Part shown: one piece after another, positions 25,559-35,700 of the stretch
Numbering within the stretch: the first letter of the stretch is position 1
Layout of the letters: each line of letters begins with the position of its first letter
Source: an uncultured Myxococcales bacterium
Lineage (GTDB): Bacteria; Myxococcota_A; UBA9042; CAIXZC01
Direction of reading: 5' to 3'
NCBI GenBank assembly: GCA_903895725.1
Contig: CAITUV010000066.1
Coordinates: forward strand, 94,229 to 158,228
Length of the DNA: 64,000 bases
The notes under the pieces: model-generated
Told to the model about the DNA's origin: nothing
Databases searched by the model: none
The model's input: only the letters and a program-made list of their open reading frames with translations
Made by a program: the position numbers and the translations under genes

Positions 25559-26350
25559 ATGCGTGTCGGTGTGGTGCAGTTCAATCCGTTGTTTGGCGGA
25601 GTGGGGAGAAACATTGCCAAGGCGATCAGCCTGGTCCGTCCCCTGAAAGCGGATGTCTGGGTATTGCCGGAGCTGTTCGCCACGGGATACCAGTTCGTGG
25701 ACCGGGAGGAGGTCAAAGCGCTGTCCGAAGAGGTGGACGGACCCACGGTCGACACGATGATCCGCAAAGCCCGGGAGCTCGGGTGCTGGTTCTGCGGCGG
25801 GTTTGCGGAGCGGTCGGGAGAGCGGGTGTACAACAGTGCGTTCCTCGCGGGGCCCCACGGACTGGCGGGGTTATACCGGAAGACGCACCTGTTCGGCCGG
25901 GAGAAGGAGCTGTTCTCGCCGGGAGACCGGGGGTTCGAGGTGCACACCGCGGCGGGGGTGCGGGTGGGGATGATGATCTGTTTCGACTGGGTGTTCCCTG
26001 AGAGTGCCAGGACGTTGATGCTGGGGGGAGCGCAGGTGATTCTCCATCCGTCGAACCTGGTCCTTCCGCACTGCCCGGAAGCGATGAAGACCCGGGCGCT
26101 GGAGAACCGGTTGTTCACGGTGACGGCGAACCGGATCGGGACGGAAAGCCGGGTTCCGGGGGAGTCCTACACCTACATCGGGCAGAGCGTGGTCTGGACG
26201 CCGAGGGGGGAGTTGGTGCTCGGCCTGGGGGTCGATGAGGAGAGGGCCGCTGTGGTGGAGATCGACGAGACCCTGGCCCTGGACAAGCGGGTGACCCGGT
26301 TCAACGACCTGGCGGAGGATCGGCGGCCGGAGTGGTACCGGATGGGTTGA
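25559..26350 (+). CDS. Carbon-nitrogen hydrolase (nitrilase superfamily amidase)
   Basis: A 263-residue cytoplasmic amidase-type enzyme with the complete nitrilase triad: Glu38 in VLPELF, Lys108 in YRKTHLF and Cys141 in MMICFDWVFPESA. The fold and length match the omega-amidase/N-carbamoyl-type branch rather than true nitrilases, but the substrate cannot be told from sequence. The ATG at 25559 has GGAGGAGAGG upstream. The ychF gene begins 32 bases after its stop in the same direction, so the two may be cotranscribed. Confidence 0.88.
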   Translation: MRVGVVQFNPLFGGVGRNIAKAISLVRPLKADVWVLPELFATGYQFVDREEVKALSEEVDGPTVDTMIRKARELGCWFCGGFAERSGERVYNSAFLAGPHGLAGLYRKTHLFGREKELFSPGDRGFEVHTAAGVRVGMMICFDWVFPESARTLMLGGAQVILHPSNLVLPHCPEAMKTRALENRLFTVTANRIGTESRVPGESYTYIGQSVVWTPRGELVLGLGVDEERAAVVEIDETLALDKRVTRFNDLAEDRRPEWYRMG

Positions 26351-26382
26351 CCCGTCGGGAGACGACGGCGAGGAGGGTACGG

Positions 26383-27480
26383 ATGGGATTCTCATGTGGC
26401 ATCGTGGGGTTGCCGAATTCGGGCAAGTCGACCATTTTCAATGCGCTGACGCAGGCGGGATCCCCGGTTGCAGCCTACCCGTTCTGCACGATTGACCCCA
26501 AGGAGGGGATGGTGGCGGTGCCGGATTCGCGGCTGAGCCGCCTGGCGGAGCTCGTGAAGCCGCCGGCGGTGACGCCGACGACGTTGACGTTCGTGGACAT
26601 TGCGGGGCTGGTCAAGGGGGCGCACAGCGGCGAGGGGTTGGGGAACCGCTTCCTTTCGCACATCCGGGAGATGGATGCGGTGGCGCACGTGGTACGGTTC
26701 TTCGACACGGGGAAGGTGGCGCACGTGCACGACACGGTGGATCCGTGCCGGGACTTCGACGTGGTCCAGACGGAGCTGCTGCTGGCGGACCTGGAGACGG
26801 TGCAGCGGCGGCGGGAAAAGAGCGAGCGGATGGCTCTGGTCGGGGACAAGGAGGTCCGAAAGGAGCTGGATCTGCTGCACCGGCTGGAGGCCAGCCTGGG
26901 GAGAGGGTTGCCTGCGTCGAAGGTGACACCGAGGGATCAGCGGGAGGAGGAGGTTCTCGGGGAGCTGTTTCTGTTGACGGCCAAGCCGTGCTTTGTCGTG
27001 GCGAACCTGGGGGAGGATCAGGTGGCGCAGGCGGAGACGCTGGTGGAGCCGCTCCGGGCGCATCTGTCGGGGTGGGGGTTCCCGGTGGTTCCCCTGTGCG
27101 GGAAGCTGGAGATGGAGCTGTCGGAGCTCCCTGCGGAGGACCGGGGGGAGTTCATGAAGGATCTGGGGATCGTGGAGATGGGGCTTGGGCGGGTCGTGGC
27201 CGCGGGATACGGGATCCTGGGCTTGGTGACGTTCTACACGACGGTCGGGCCGGAGCTGAGGGCGTGGACGGTGCCGGCGGGTACCCGTGCGCCGCAGGCG
27301 GCCGGGCGGATCCACTCGGACATGGAAAAGGGGTTCATCAAGGCGGAGATCATCCCGTTCGAGCTGTTCGATCGACACGGCGGGGAGCACGGAGTCCGGC
27401 GGGCAGGAGCGGCCCGTGCGGAGGGGAAGGAGTATGCGATCCAGGACGGGGATGTCGCGTACTTCCACTTCCGCGCATAG
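26383..27480 (+). CDS. ychF: Redox-regulated ATPase/GTPase YchF
   Basis: YchF is a conserved OBG-family P-loop NTPase that prefers ATP and associates with ribosomes; in Escherichia coli it limits the oxidative-stress response. The 365-residue product has the P-loop GLPNSGKST at 9-17, DIAGLVKGAHSGEGLGN (switch region) and a C-terminal TGS domain from about 280 (FYTTVGPELRAWTV, then DMEKGFIKAEII). ATG 26383 follows GAGGAGGGT; an upstream in-frame extension lies in the end of the amidase gene and is rejected. The usual NKxD G4 motif is replaced (VVANLGED), as is normal in this family. Confidence 0.94.
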   Translation: MGFSCGIVGLPNSGKSTIFNALTQAGSPVAAYPFCTIDPKEGMVAVPDSRLSRLAELVKPPAVTPTTLTFVDIAGLVKGAHSGEGLGNRFLSHIREMDAVAHVVRFFDTGKVAHVHDTVDPCRDFDVVQTELLLADLETVQRRREKSERMALVGDKEVRKELDLLHRLEASLGRGLPASKVTPRDQREEEVLGELFLLTAKPCFVVANLGEDQVAQAETLVEPLRAHLSGWGFPVVPLCGKLEMELSELPAEDRGEFMKDLGIVEMGLGRVVAAGYGILGLVTFYTTVGPELRAWTVPAGTRAPQAAGRIHSDMEKGFIKAEIIPFELFDRHGGEHGVRRAGAARAEGKEYAIQDGDVAYFHFRA

Positions 27481-27554
27481 CCACGGTCAAAGCCCGCTCA
27501 CAGTTACCATCCAGCGAGGAAACGCAGCAGACGTGCCGCTGACGACCGACAGCT

Positions 27555-27743
27555 CTATTCGTACTCGACGACGGGAAGAACCTGCCGATTCTTGTAGTAT
27601 CCGCAGTGGGGGCAGACGCGGTGCGGGAGCTTGGGGGCTCCGCAGCGGCTGCACGTGCCGACGTTGCGAATGGAGACCTTGCTGTTGTTGGACTTTCGGG
27701 TCCGGGTCTTGGCCTTGGCTTTCTTTTTCTTTGGGACTGCCAT
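27555..27743 (-). CDS. rpmF: 50S ribosomal protein L32
   Basis: A 62-residue ribosomal protein. The start AVPKKKKAKAKTRTR is the family's basic N-terminus. Four cysteines in CSRCGAPKLPHRVCPHC form the zinc-ribbon site at about 31-47, so this is the zinc-binding (C+) form. It follows the DUF177 gene by 20 bases, the standard yceD-rpmF pair. The plsX/fabH genes that often follow in other bacteria are not next here; ychF converges instead. Confidence 0.96.
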   Translation of the reverse strand: MAVPKKKKAKAKTRTRKSNNSKVSIRNVGTCSRCGAPKLPHRVCPHCGYYKNRQVLPVVEYE

Positions 27744-27763
27744 CTTGCTCCTCCACGACCCGG

Positions 27764-28330
27764 CTACTTGCGGGCCAGCTTGTTCTTCAACTGAGCGAGG
27801 GCGGCAAACGGGGAATCTTTCCCTGTTGCACCGCAATCGCATTTCTCCGTGTTCAGGTTCCTGCCGCACGTCGGGCAGAGCCCGGCGCACTCCTGGCTGC
27901 AGAGGGGGTAGTCTTCGAGTGCGAAGACAACGACTTCGGCCAGGGGGGGCTCGATGCTGATGGTGCGGCTGGTGTACTCGTACATCCCTTCGAGGCCGTC
28001 ACTGGAGAGGTCCAGGTTCTCGAGGTGGATGTGAGCGGCGTCTTCGGGGATGAAGAGGGCCTTGACGGCCAGCTCCAGCTCCCGGCTGAGGGAATCGGCG
28101 CAACGGCTGCACTCGAACTCGACGGAGGCTTTGAGCGTCCCGGTGACGAGCACGTTGTCGCCTTCCCGGCGGACGTGAGCCTGGAGTGATTCGGCTTTTC
28201 CGGACGGACGATAGGCGGGCCCGAGGTGGGAGGCCAGCCATCCCTCGGGAAGGGGGGAATCGAGCTCCAGCCCCGCCTGGGGAATCTCGTCGATGTGGAT
28301 GTCGAAAAGGCCCGGCATTTTTACAATCAT
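27764..28330 (-). CDS. DUF177/YceD family protein
   Basis: A 188-residue member of the DUF177 family. Members are implicated in 23S rRNA accumulation and are almost always encoded before rpmF, as here. Visible family features are the ECSRCADSL motif near residue 84 and the acidic IPEDAA stretch. A Cys cluster YPLCSQECAGLCPTCGRNLN, followed by CDC near the C-terminus, probably binds zinc. ATG 28330 (IVKMPGLFDIHIDEI) was chosen; a second ATG at 28318 is possible. A strong promoter lies just upstream. Confidence 0.87.
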   Translation of the reverse strand: MIVKMPGLFDIHIDEIPQAGLELDSPLPEGWLASHLGPAYRPSGKAESLQAHVRREGDNVLVTGTLKASVEFECSRCADSLSRELELAVKALFIPEDAAHIHLENLDLSSDGLEGMYEYTSRTISIEPPLAEVVVFALEDYPLCSQECAGLCPTCGRNLNTEKCDCGATGKDSPFAALAQLKNKLARK

Positions 28331-28371
28331 TCCGACCGGTTGCAGGCACCGTGCCCACAAAACGGAGCCGG

Positions 28372-28400
28372 AGTATAGGGGTTGTCCCTTGCCATGTCAA
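28372..28400 (-). promoter_or_regulatory. Promoter of the DUF177-rpmF operon
   Basis: Read on the minus strand: TTGACA (28400-28395), a 17-base spacer, TATACT (28377-28372), one of the best consensus matches in the window. Its -35 box abuts the -35 box of the divergent dnaE promoter. Confidence 0.65.
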
Positions 28401-28418
28401 GCCGATGGTTGATATAAG
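28389..28418 (+). promoter_or_regulatory. Promoter of dnaE
   Basis: TTGCCA (28389-28394), an 18-base spacer and TATAAG (28413-28418). The spacer contains the -35 box of the minus-strand promoter, so the two promoters cannot be occupied at the same time. The dnaE ATG is about 33 bases downstream of the -10. Confidence 0.55.
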
Positions 28419-28451
28419 GGGTCGACGGGCGGTCTGAGCGGAGGTCAAGCC

Positions 28452-31400
28452 ATGGGATTCGTGCATCTGCACCTGCACACGCAATACAGTCTGCTGGATG
28501 GGGCGATCCGGATGAAGGATCTGTTCAAGCGGGTCCGGGAAATGGGGATGGATACCGCTGCCATCACGGACCACGGGAACATGTTCGGGGCGGTGAAGTT
28601 CTACGACGAGGCGAAGAAGGCGGGGGTGAAGCCCATCGTGGGCTGCGAGGTGTACGTAGCCCCCGAGGGGCGGCACGTGAAGCAGAAGGGGAGGTCGCCG
28701 TACCACCTGGTGTTGCTGGCCAAGAACGAGCAGGGGTATCGCAACCTGTCGAAGCTGGTGAGCCTGGGGTACCTGGAGGGGTTCTACGGGAAGCCGAGGG
28801 TGGACAAGGAGCTGCTCAAGCAGTTGAGCGGGGGTCTGTTCGGGCTGTCGGCGTGCCTGTCGGGCGAGGTCCCCGTCCTGATCAAGGAAGGGAAGAAGGA
28901 AGAAGCGTACCAGACGGCGCTCGAGTACCGGTCGTTTTTCGAGCCGGACAGCTACTACCTGGAGCTGCAGAAGAACGGGATTCCGGAGCAGGATCTGGTC
29001 AACGAGGAGCTGCTCAACATCTCGGAGCTTGCGAAGATCCCGGTGGTGGGGACGAACGACTGCCATTACCTGACGAAGGAGCACCACCTGGCGCACGAGG
29101 TGCTGGTGTGCATCCAGACGGGCAAGCTGCTGTCGGACGAGAAGCGGATGACGTTCTCGACGGATCAGTTCTACCTCAAGTCGCCGGAGGAGATGTACGC
29201 GCAGTTCAAGGGGCTCGAGCGGGCGTTGGAGAACACGGAGCGAATCGCGGCGCAGTGTGATGCCCGGATCCCGATGGGCAAGACGCTGCTTCCGAAGTTC
29301 CCGGTACCGGAAGGGGATACGGCGGATGCGTACCTCCGGCGGGTGGCGGAGGCGGGCCTGGCGGAGCATCTGCGCCGCCGGGAGGAGGCCGGGGAGAAGC
29401 TCGACGCGGACGAGTACGCCAAACGTCTCGACTATGAGATGTCGGTGATCTCTCGGATGGGCTTTTCAGACTACTACCTCATCGTGTGGGACTTCATCCG
29501 CCATGCTCGGGAGAACGGGATCCCGGTGGGGCCGGGAAGAGGCTCGGGTGCAGGGAGCCTGGTGGCATTCTCGGTGGGGATCACGCGGTTGGACCCGCTC
29601 AAGTTCGACCTGCTGTTCGAGCGGTTCCTGAACCCGGAACGAATCGACATGCCGGACTTCGACGTGGACTTCTGCCAGCGCAAGCGGGACAAGCTCATCG
29701 AGTACGTGACGCAGACCTACGGAAAGGATCGGGTCTCGCAGATCATCACGTACAGCACGCTGAATCCGAAGGCGGCCATCAAGGATGCCGGGCGGGTTCT
29801 GGGCTTCCAGTACGACGAGACGGACAAGCTGTCGAAGCTGATTCCGGAGGGACCGGCGGCGGCCAAGAAGACGATCCGGGACCACATGAAGGATGACGCC
29901 AAGCTCCGGGAGCTGGCGAACCAGGACGAGCGTCACAAGCAGCTCATCGAGACGGCGTGTGCGCTGGAGGGGTTGAACCGGCAGGCAGGGGTGCATGCGG
30001 CGGGGGTGGTGATCTCGAAGGATCCGCTCATCGACGTGGCACCGCTGTGCACGGGGAAGGAAGGGGAGGTCATCACCGAGTACGCCAAGGAGGACATCGA
30101 GAAGATCGGGCTCGTGAAGTTCGACTTCCTTGGACTGAAGACGCTGACGGTGATCGACGATGCGCTTTCCCTGATCCGGAAGAACGGCAAGCAGGCGCCG
30201 GACCTGGATTCGCTGCCGCTGGATCTGCCGGACGTGTACGAGCTCATCTGCACGGGCGAGACGGAGGGGGTGTTCCAGATGGAATCTCCGGGGTTCCGGA
30301 AGCTGGTTCGGCAGCTCCGTCCGGATCGGTTCGGGGACATCATCGCGGTGCTGGCGCTGTATCGGCCGGGACCTCTGGGCGGCGGGATGGTGGACGACTA
30401 CGTGATGCGGAAGCGGGGAGAGCAGGCGCTGGCCTACCCTCATCCGTCGCTCAAGCCGGTGCTCGAGGAGACCTACGGGGTCATCGTGTACCAGGAGCAG
30501 GTGATGCGGATCGCCTGCGTGGTGGGCGGATTCCCGATGTCCAAGGCGGACGAGCTTCGCAAGGCGATTGGCAAGAAGAAGGAAGACAAGATCAAACAGC
30601 TCCGCCAGGAATTCGTGGCGGGCGGCCTCAGGCAGGGGTATCCGGAGGCCCTGCTGTCGGAGCTGATGGACAACGTGGAGAAGTTCGGGCAGTACGGGTT
30701 CAACAAGTCGCATTCGGCGGCCTACGCGTTCATTTCGTATTGGACCGCATTCCTGAAGGCCCGCTTCCCGGCCGAGTTCATGGCGGCGCTGACGAGCCTG
30801 GACAAGGACAAGCCGGACAAGATGGTGGCCAAGCTGGCGGATTGTCGGCGGATGGGGCTGCCGGTGAGGGTGCCGGACATCAACAAGTCGGACAAGGAGT
30901 TTTCGGTGGCCGGCGAGGAGATCCTCTTCGGGCTGGCGGGGATCAAGAACGTGGGCGAGACCGCGGTGGATGCGATCCTGGAGGAGCGAGCGGAGCGGGG
31001 GCCGTTCAAGGATTTCCTGGACTTCTGCGTGCGGGTGGACGGCCGCAGGGTGAACAAGCGGGTATTCGAGGGGCTGATCAATGCGGGGGCCTTCGACTGC
31101 TTCGGGGCAACCCGGGCACAGCTCCTGGAGGATCTGGATCGGAACCTCGCGTTGGCACAGATTGAGGCACGCAACCGAAACGTGGGTCAGAAGTCGCTGT
31201 TCGGTCTGGCTGCGATGGGCGGGAGGAAGCGGAAGGCCGGGGCGGAGCCGGCGGCTCCGGGCGCGGCTCCGGCTGCTGCGGGTGCTGCGGGTGCTGCGGG
31301 CAACGGCGCCAGGCCAGTCCTGGACAAGCAGACACTGTTCAATGAGAAGGAAGCCCTGGGGTTCTACCTGTCGGGTCATCCGCTGGACATGTATGGGGCG

Positions 31401-31991
31401 TTACCCACGACGGTGGCGACGTGCCCTCTGATCTCTCTGGCCGAGTTGGGGCATGGAAGCTCGGTGAGCCTGGTGGGGGTGGTTTCCGGGCTGACGGAGA
31501 AGAAGGAGAAGCGGGGGGACGGGCGGATGGCCCGGTTCAACCTGGAGGATCCGACGGGAGTGGTGTCGGTGATGGCGTTTTCGCGCGTGTACGAGCCGGC
31601 CCGGGAGCTGCTGGCGGGGCAGGATCCGGTCCTGGTCAAGGGGACGCTGGTGGTGGAGGAGCAGGGGGACTCGCTCAACGTCCTGGTCAAGGCGGAGTCG
31701 GTGCAGGCGTTCTCCGGTGCGGCGGAGAAGCTGATCCGTTGGGTCAAGGTCCGGGTGGACGGGCAGACGACGGATCGGGAACGCATTCATGAGCTTTGGA
31801 ACGCGGTTCAGGAGCACCCGGGGGCGATTCCCGTGAGCCTGGAGGTCGTAGTGCCGGGTCTGGGGAGCGTGCAGGTCGATCCGCCGGCCGGGGTCGGGGT
31901 CTCGCTCCGAGACGATGCGGTGCAGGCCCTCTGCCGCGTGGCGGGGAACGAGGCAGTGCAGTTCATTCCGGGAGGGCCGCTGGGGCGGTGA
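28452..31991 (+). CDS. dnaE: DNA polymerase III alpha subunit
   Basis: The replicative polymerase subunit, 1179 residues, the usual DnaE length. An N-terminal PHP domain begins FVHLHLHTQYSLLDG. The polymerase core has GPGRGSGAGSLVAF and the catalytic aspartates in MPDFDVDFC (about 401 and 403), with YGFNKSHSAAYAF near 750. Helix-hairpin-helix and OB-fold (VSLVGVVSGLTEKKEKRG) regions complete the C-terminal half. An Ala/Gly-rich linker around 930-955 separates the HhH and OB regions and looks lineage-specific. ATG 28452 has GGAGG upstream. No second polymerase gene is nearby. Confidence 0.96.
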   Translation: MGFVHLHLHTQYSLLDGAIRMKDLFKRVREMGMDTAAITDHGNMFGAVKFYDEAKKAGVKPIVGCEVYVAPEGRHVKQKGRSPYHLVLLAKNEQGYRNLSKLVSLGYLEGFYGKPRVDKELLKQLSGGLFGLSACLSGEVPVLIKEGKKEEAYQTALEYRSFFEPDSYYLELQKNGIPEQDLVNEELLNISELAKIPVVGTNDCHYLTKEHHLAHEVLVCIQTGKLLSDEKRMTFSTDQFYLKSPEEMYAQFKGLERALENTERIAAQCDARIPMGKTLLPKFPVPEGDTADAYLRRVAEAGLAEHLRRREEAGEKLDADEYAKRLDYEMSVISRMGFSDYYLIVWDFIRHARENGIPVGPGRGSGAGSLVAFSVGITRLDPLKFDLLFERFLNPERIDMPDFDVDFCQRKRDKLIEYVTQTYGKDRVSQIITYSTLNPKAAIKDAGRVLGFQYDETDKLSKLIPEGPAAAKKTIRDHMKDDAKLRELANQDERHKQLIETACALEGLNRQAGVHAAGVVISKDPLIDVAPLCTGKEGEVITEYAKEDIEKIGLVKFDFLGLKTLTVIDDALSLIRKNGKQAPDLDSLPLDLPDVYELICTGETEGVFQMESPGFRKLVRQLRPDRFGDIIAVLALYRPGPLGGGMVDDYVMRKRGEQALAYPHPSLKPVLEETYGVIVYQEQVMRIACVVGGFPMSKADELRKAIGKKKEDKIKQLRQEFVAGGLRQGYPEALLSELMDNVEKFGQYGFNKSHSAAYAFISYWTAFLKARFPAEFMAALTSLDKDKPDKMVAKLADCRRMGLPVRVPDINKSDKEFSVAGEEILFGLAGIKNVGETAVDAILEERAERGPFKDFLDFCVRVDGRRVNKRVFEGLINAGAFDCFGATRAQLLEDLDRNLALAQIEARNRNVGQKSLFGLAAMGGRKRKAGAEPAAPGAAPAAAGAAGAAGNGARPVLDKQTLFNEKEALGFYLSGHPLDMYGALPTTVATCPLISLAELGHGSSVSLVGVVSGLTEKKEKRGDGRMARFNLEDPTGVVSVMAFSRVYEPARELLAGQDPVLVKGTLVVEEQGDSLNVLVKAESVQAFSGAAEKLIRWVKVRVDGQTTDRERIHELWNAVQEHPGAIPVSLEVVVPGLGSVQVDPPAGVGVSLRDDAVQALCRVAGNEAVQFIPGGPLGR

Positions 31992-32013
31992 CCGAGGGCC
32001 GGAGTTTTGGGTA

Positions 32014-32042
32014 TTGCAATGCGATTCGGCCGGCGCTATAGT
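32014..32042 (+). promoter_or_regulatory. Promoter of the zinc-ribbon protein gene
   Basis: TTGCAA (32014-32019), a 17-base spacer and TATAGT (32037-32042). It leaves a leader of about 87 bases before ATG 32136. Confidence 0.55.
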
Positions 32043-32135
32043 GTTGGCGTTGGTTCCTGCCTTTCGCTGCGGTGATCAGTTGGGCGAAACGAAGCGAAAA
32101 CCTGAGAGCGAGTAGCGCAACCGGTCGAGGACTAC

Positions 32136-32624
32136 ATGCCATCGAATTGTGCGAATTGCGGCGTCGGCTTCTCCGTGGAGCCGGAAGAAACGGAGTGGCT
32201 GTCTGCCAACGGAAAGGATGTTCCGTCACTGTGCCCCCGATGCCGGGCCTTCAAGACGGGGCTCCAGGATGAGTCGATCACCTGTACGGTGTGTGGGCGG
32301 GTGTTCATCTTTCCGCGGGAGCTGAGGCTCTTTTCCCGGATGTTCAACTGGCCTCGGCCGCGCCGGTGCCTGGGGGGCTGCAAACGGCAGGGGCCACCGC
32401 TGACCGAGGTGGAATCGCACATGGCGGATTTCCTTCGGCGGATGCGAACGGCTCGACGAACGGCGGGGCTCTCCCGGTTTGCGCTGCAGAACGTGGCGTC
32501 CTCCTCTCTGACTCAACGGGCACCCCAGGTGAAGACGGACGAGGCGGGGGGTGCTCCTCAGCTTGGCGGCTCCCTGGCGCAGGCATTGAAGGAGTTCCAG
32601 GAGAAGAAGCGGCGGCGTCAGTAG
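32136..32624 (+). CDS. Protein with two probable zinc-ribbon motifs (zf-trcl-like)
   Basis: A 162-residue basic, soluble protein. Two related Cys motifs are visible. Residues 5-36 show CANCGVGFS with CPRC and the PSLC pattern; residues 50-87 show CTVCGRVFIF with a later RRCLGGCK. The layout CxxCgxxF...GxxxPxxCxxC resembles the short probable zinc-ribbon (zf-trcl) found in bacterial proteins of unknown role. The C-terminal 70 residues are Arg/Ala/Gln-rich and likely disordered or nucleic-acid binding. It has its own promoter and stands alone between dnaE and a large lipoprotein gene. Function unknown. Confidence 0.7.
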   Translation: MPSNCANCGVGFSVEPEETEWLSANGKDVPSLCPRCRAFKTGLQDESITCTVCGRVFIFPRELRLFSRMFNWPRPRRCLGGCKRQGPPLTEVESHMADFLRRMRTARRTAGLSRFALQNVASSSLTQRAPQVKTDEAGGAPQLGGSLAQALKEFQEKKRRRQ

Positions 32625-32721
32625 CGGTCCTTCCTGTCTTTTCTGCAGCAATCCCCGGAGCTCATTGGTCGAATGCCGTGGCGGCGAAAGCGGTGTTTCG
32701 CGGACGAAGATGAACTGATCG

Positions 32722-32749
32722 TTGTAGTTCCTGCCGTTCTGATTAAAAT
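32722..32749 (+). promoter_or_regulatory. Promoter of the BNR-repeat lipoprotein gene
   Basis: TTGTAG (32722-32727), a 16-base spacer and TAAAAT (32744-32749). The ATG is at 32778. Confidence 0.45.
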
Positions 32750-32777
32750 AGGCGGCGGTTTGCCGGATGGGGGTGAC

Positions 32778-35700
32778 ATGAGAACCTGGATTCCGTTGGC
32801 TATGGCTTGTGCGTTGCTGGGGTCCTGCAGCTCGGATCCGAAGAAGCAGGAGAAGGATCTCGGGGACCAGACCGATATGGTGGGGGATGCGGGGGAGACA
32901 TCGCTGCCGACCTCGTGTGAGGGGTTGGAGGGCGAGCCGTGCACGGACGGAGATCCGTGTCACCCGGAGCCCGGCGTCTGCCTGGGGGGCGAGTGCTTCT
33001 ACGAGGAGGGTCAGACGACCCAGTGCGACACGCCGCCGGACGAATGCTCGGCAGGCGGGCAGTGCAATCCGGAAGGGGGCTGCCTGTGGGAGCTGGCGGA
33101 CGGCTGGTGCCGGATTGGGGGCCAGTGCGTCTCTGCGGGGACGTCCGAGCCGGGGAATCCGTGCCGGGAGTGTGTCCCGGACCAGAACCGTGGGGATTGG
33201 TCTCCCGTGTCGGGGCCAGCCTGCGAGCCGCCGGAGAACCCGTGCACGGATCAGGGGAAGTGCGAGCAGGGGTTCTGTGTGGCCGTTGCCGGGACGGCCG
33301 AGTGTGCTTCGGATGCGGACTGCGTGAAGAAGGACGACGGGGACCGCTGCAACGGTCTGTATGTCTGCGACGAGTGCCAATGCGTGTACGACGAGGAGTC
33401 GGTGGTCACCTGTCCGACGGAAGAGAACACGCCGTGTGCGCAATCGGCGTGCAACCCGCTGACGGGGAAGTGCTCGATGCAGGTGGCTGCAGACGGGACG
33501 ACCTGCGACGACGGAGAGCCGTGCACGAGCGGGGACGCCTGCGTGGGCGGGGAGTGCCAGCCGGGGACGTACTCGAAGCCCAAGTGGGAGCAGGGGGCGC
33601 CGGCGGACATGGCGTACCTGACGTCGGTGCGGGTGGTGCCGGGGACCCCTCCGGTGGTGTATGCGGTGGGGGCCGGTGGCGTAGTGTATTCGAGCCAGGA
33701 TCTCGGGCAGTCGTTCCAGGCGAGCGATCTGCTCGCGGATGGCGGCAAGCCGGGGGATTGGCTGTTCGTGAGCTCCGGGGCGGTCCGTTCGATCCTGGCA
33801 ATCTTCGGGGAAGACCTGTTCGTGTCGACGAACACGGGGTTGAGCTACGAGAAGAAGCTGACCGGATGCAAGGGGTTGGCGCAGGCATCGTCGTCGACGC
33901 TGGACTCTCCGGTGTACGTGGCTGTCTGCCAGGGTGGGTTGTACGCGTCGCAGGACAAGGGGACGACCTGGGCCATGCTGCCCGGCAGCCATCTGCCGAA
34001 CGGGGCCACCGTCACGGGGCTGGCGGCCAAGGATACGCAGCTCGTGTTCCTGGGAACTCGAGGCGAGGATGGGGCCGGGCGAGGGTACGTGTACCGGACG
34101 CAGGATGGAGGCAATTCGTGGTCACAGGTGGATCCTCCGGATCGGCCGAACCAGGCGTACGTGTCGCACCGGGGGCTGATGATGTCCACCCAGTCACCGG
34201 ACCGGCTGTACGTCGGCTACTCGAACATCCAGGGAAAGCCGTTCGACTTCGGGACCATGTCGCTGTTCCGGTCGGAGGATGCCGGGAATTCGTTCATGGC
34301 GCTCAACCCGAACTTCTCGGGGGGGGGAGCCGTGTATGTTCCGCTTGCGCTGGATTCCATCGGTCGGCTGATCCTGGGGGTGGACTCTCACCTGAGCCGG
34401 GGCGGGAGCTTTGGAACGGGGCCGTGGGGCCAGATTCCGGATCCGACGCCTCCGGGCTCGATCCTGTTGCACTCGGTGCACTCGGCCGCTGTGCATCCGG
34501 TCAACGACTTCTCGTTCTTCGTGCCGGGGTATGAAGGAGTCGCAATGGCCTCCGACCTGGGGGCCAAGTGGACGCTGCTGTCCAAGGGGCTGGACGGGGT
34601 GCAGCTGGCGGTGATGGCCCGGTGTGCGGATGGAAAGACGATCTATGCCCAGGATCGGCTGAGCCGAGGGGTGCTGCGGTCGGTGGACGGCGGGGCGAGC
34701 TTTGCCCGACTCTCGATACCGGCGGATGCGGCGGGCAAGGAGTACGTGGCAGCGCTCTGCTCTCCGGCCAATGCGGCCTCGGCGTGGTTCTTCGGGGCCG
34801 GCGGGTCGGTTCTGTCCACCAAGAACGGGGGGCAGCAGTTCACGTTTGCCGACGAGAAGACGGGGCTGGTCCTGGGCGGTCCGCAGCGCATCGGATTGTC
34901 GGCTGCATCGCCGGGGCAGCTCTTCGAGGCCCGCCAGGGCCTCGGGCTGTTCCGCTCGGAGGACGGGGCAAATCCAGCGGGATCGGGCTTCAAGGCAACG
35001 GGGCCGGCCGAGGCCTACGTGAGCGCGGTGCTTTCCGACCCGTTTGAGCAGGGTCGGGTCTACGTGGGAATCCGGGCTGTTCCTCCCTTGAACGAGGCAC
35101 GGCTCTACACGTGCACGGATCTGGGTTCCAACTGTTCTCTCAAGCTGACGGTGCCGGTGGATGCCGGGGGTACCGGGCAGGATGGGTTCAGCCTGTTTGC
35201 CGATGCCGGCTTCCCGGGGCGGGTGTTCGCCGCCGTGGGGGGGCTTGGGGGCAAGGTGTACTATACGTCGGATTACGGCAACTCCTGGAGTACGTTCGTG
35301 GACCTGCCGCTGTTGAGCATGCGGGGTCGGGGAGAGCTGCTGCCGGACCCGACGTCGAAGGGCTCGTTTTTTGCCGCGTTCACGCTGGGGCGGGTGTACC
35401 GATATGACGAGCCGACGACCAAGTGGTCCGTGCTCGACGGGTCGCCCGTGGGGGTCACGTCGCTGGCCTGGGGCGGGGCGCAGCCGGGCACGACACTGCT
35501 GGCCGGCAGCGGGTTGGAGCCGAAGATCTACGTCAGCAACGACCAGGGGGCCACGTGGTCGGTCCACAAGGACTTCGGCCTGACCGACTACCATGTCCAA
35601 CGGGTCGTTGCAGAGCAGGGGTTCGTGTTCGCGTTGCTGCAGGGGAAGGGAAAGGGTGACTTCAAGCTGTTCGTGAACAAGGGGACGGGGTTCAAGGAGG

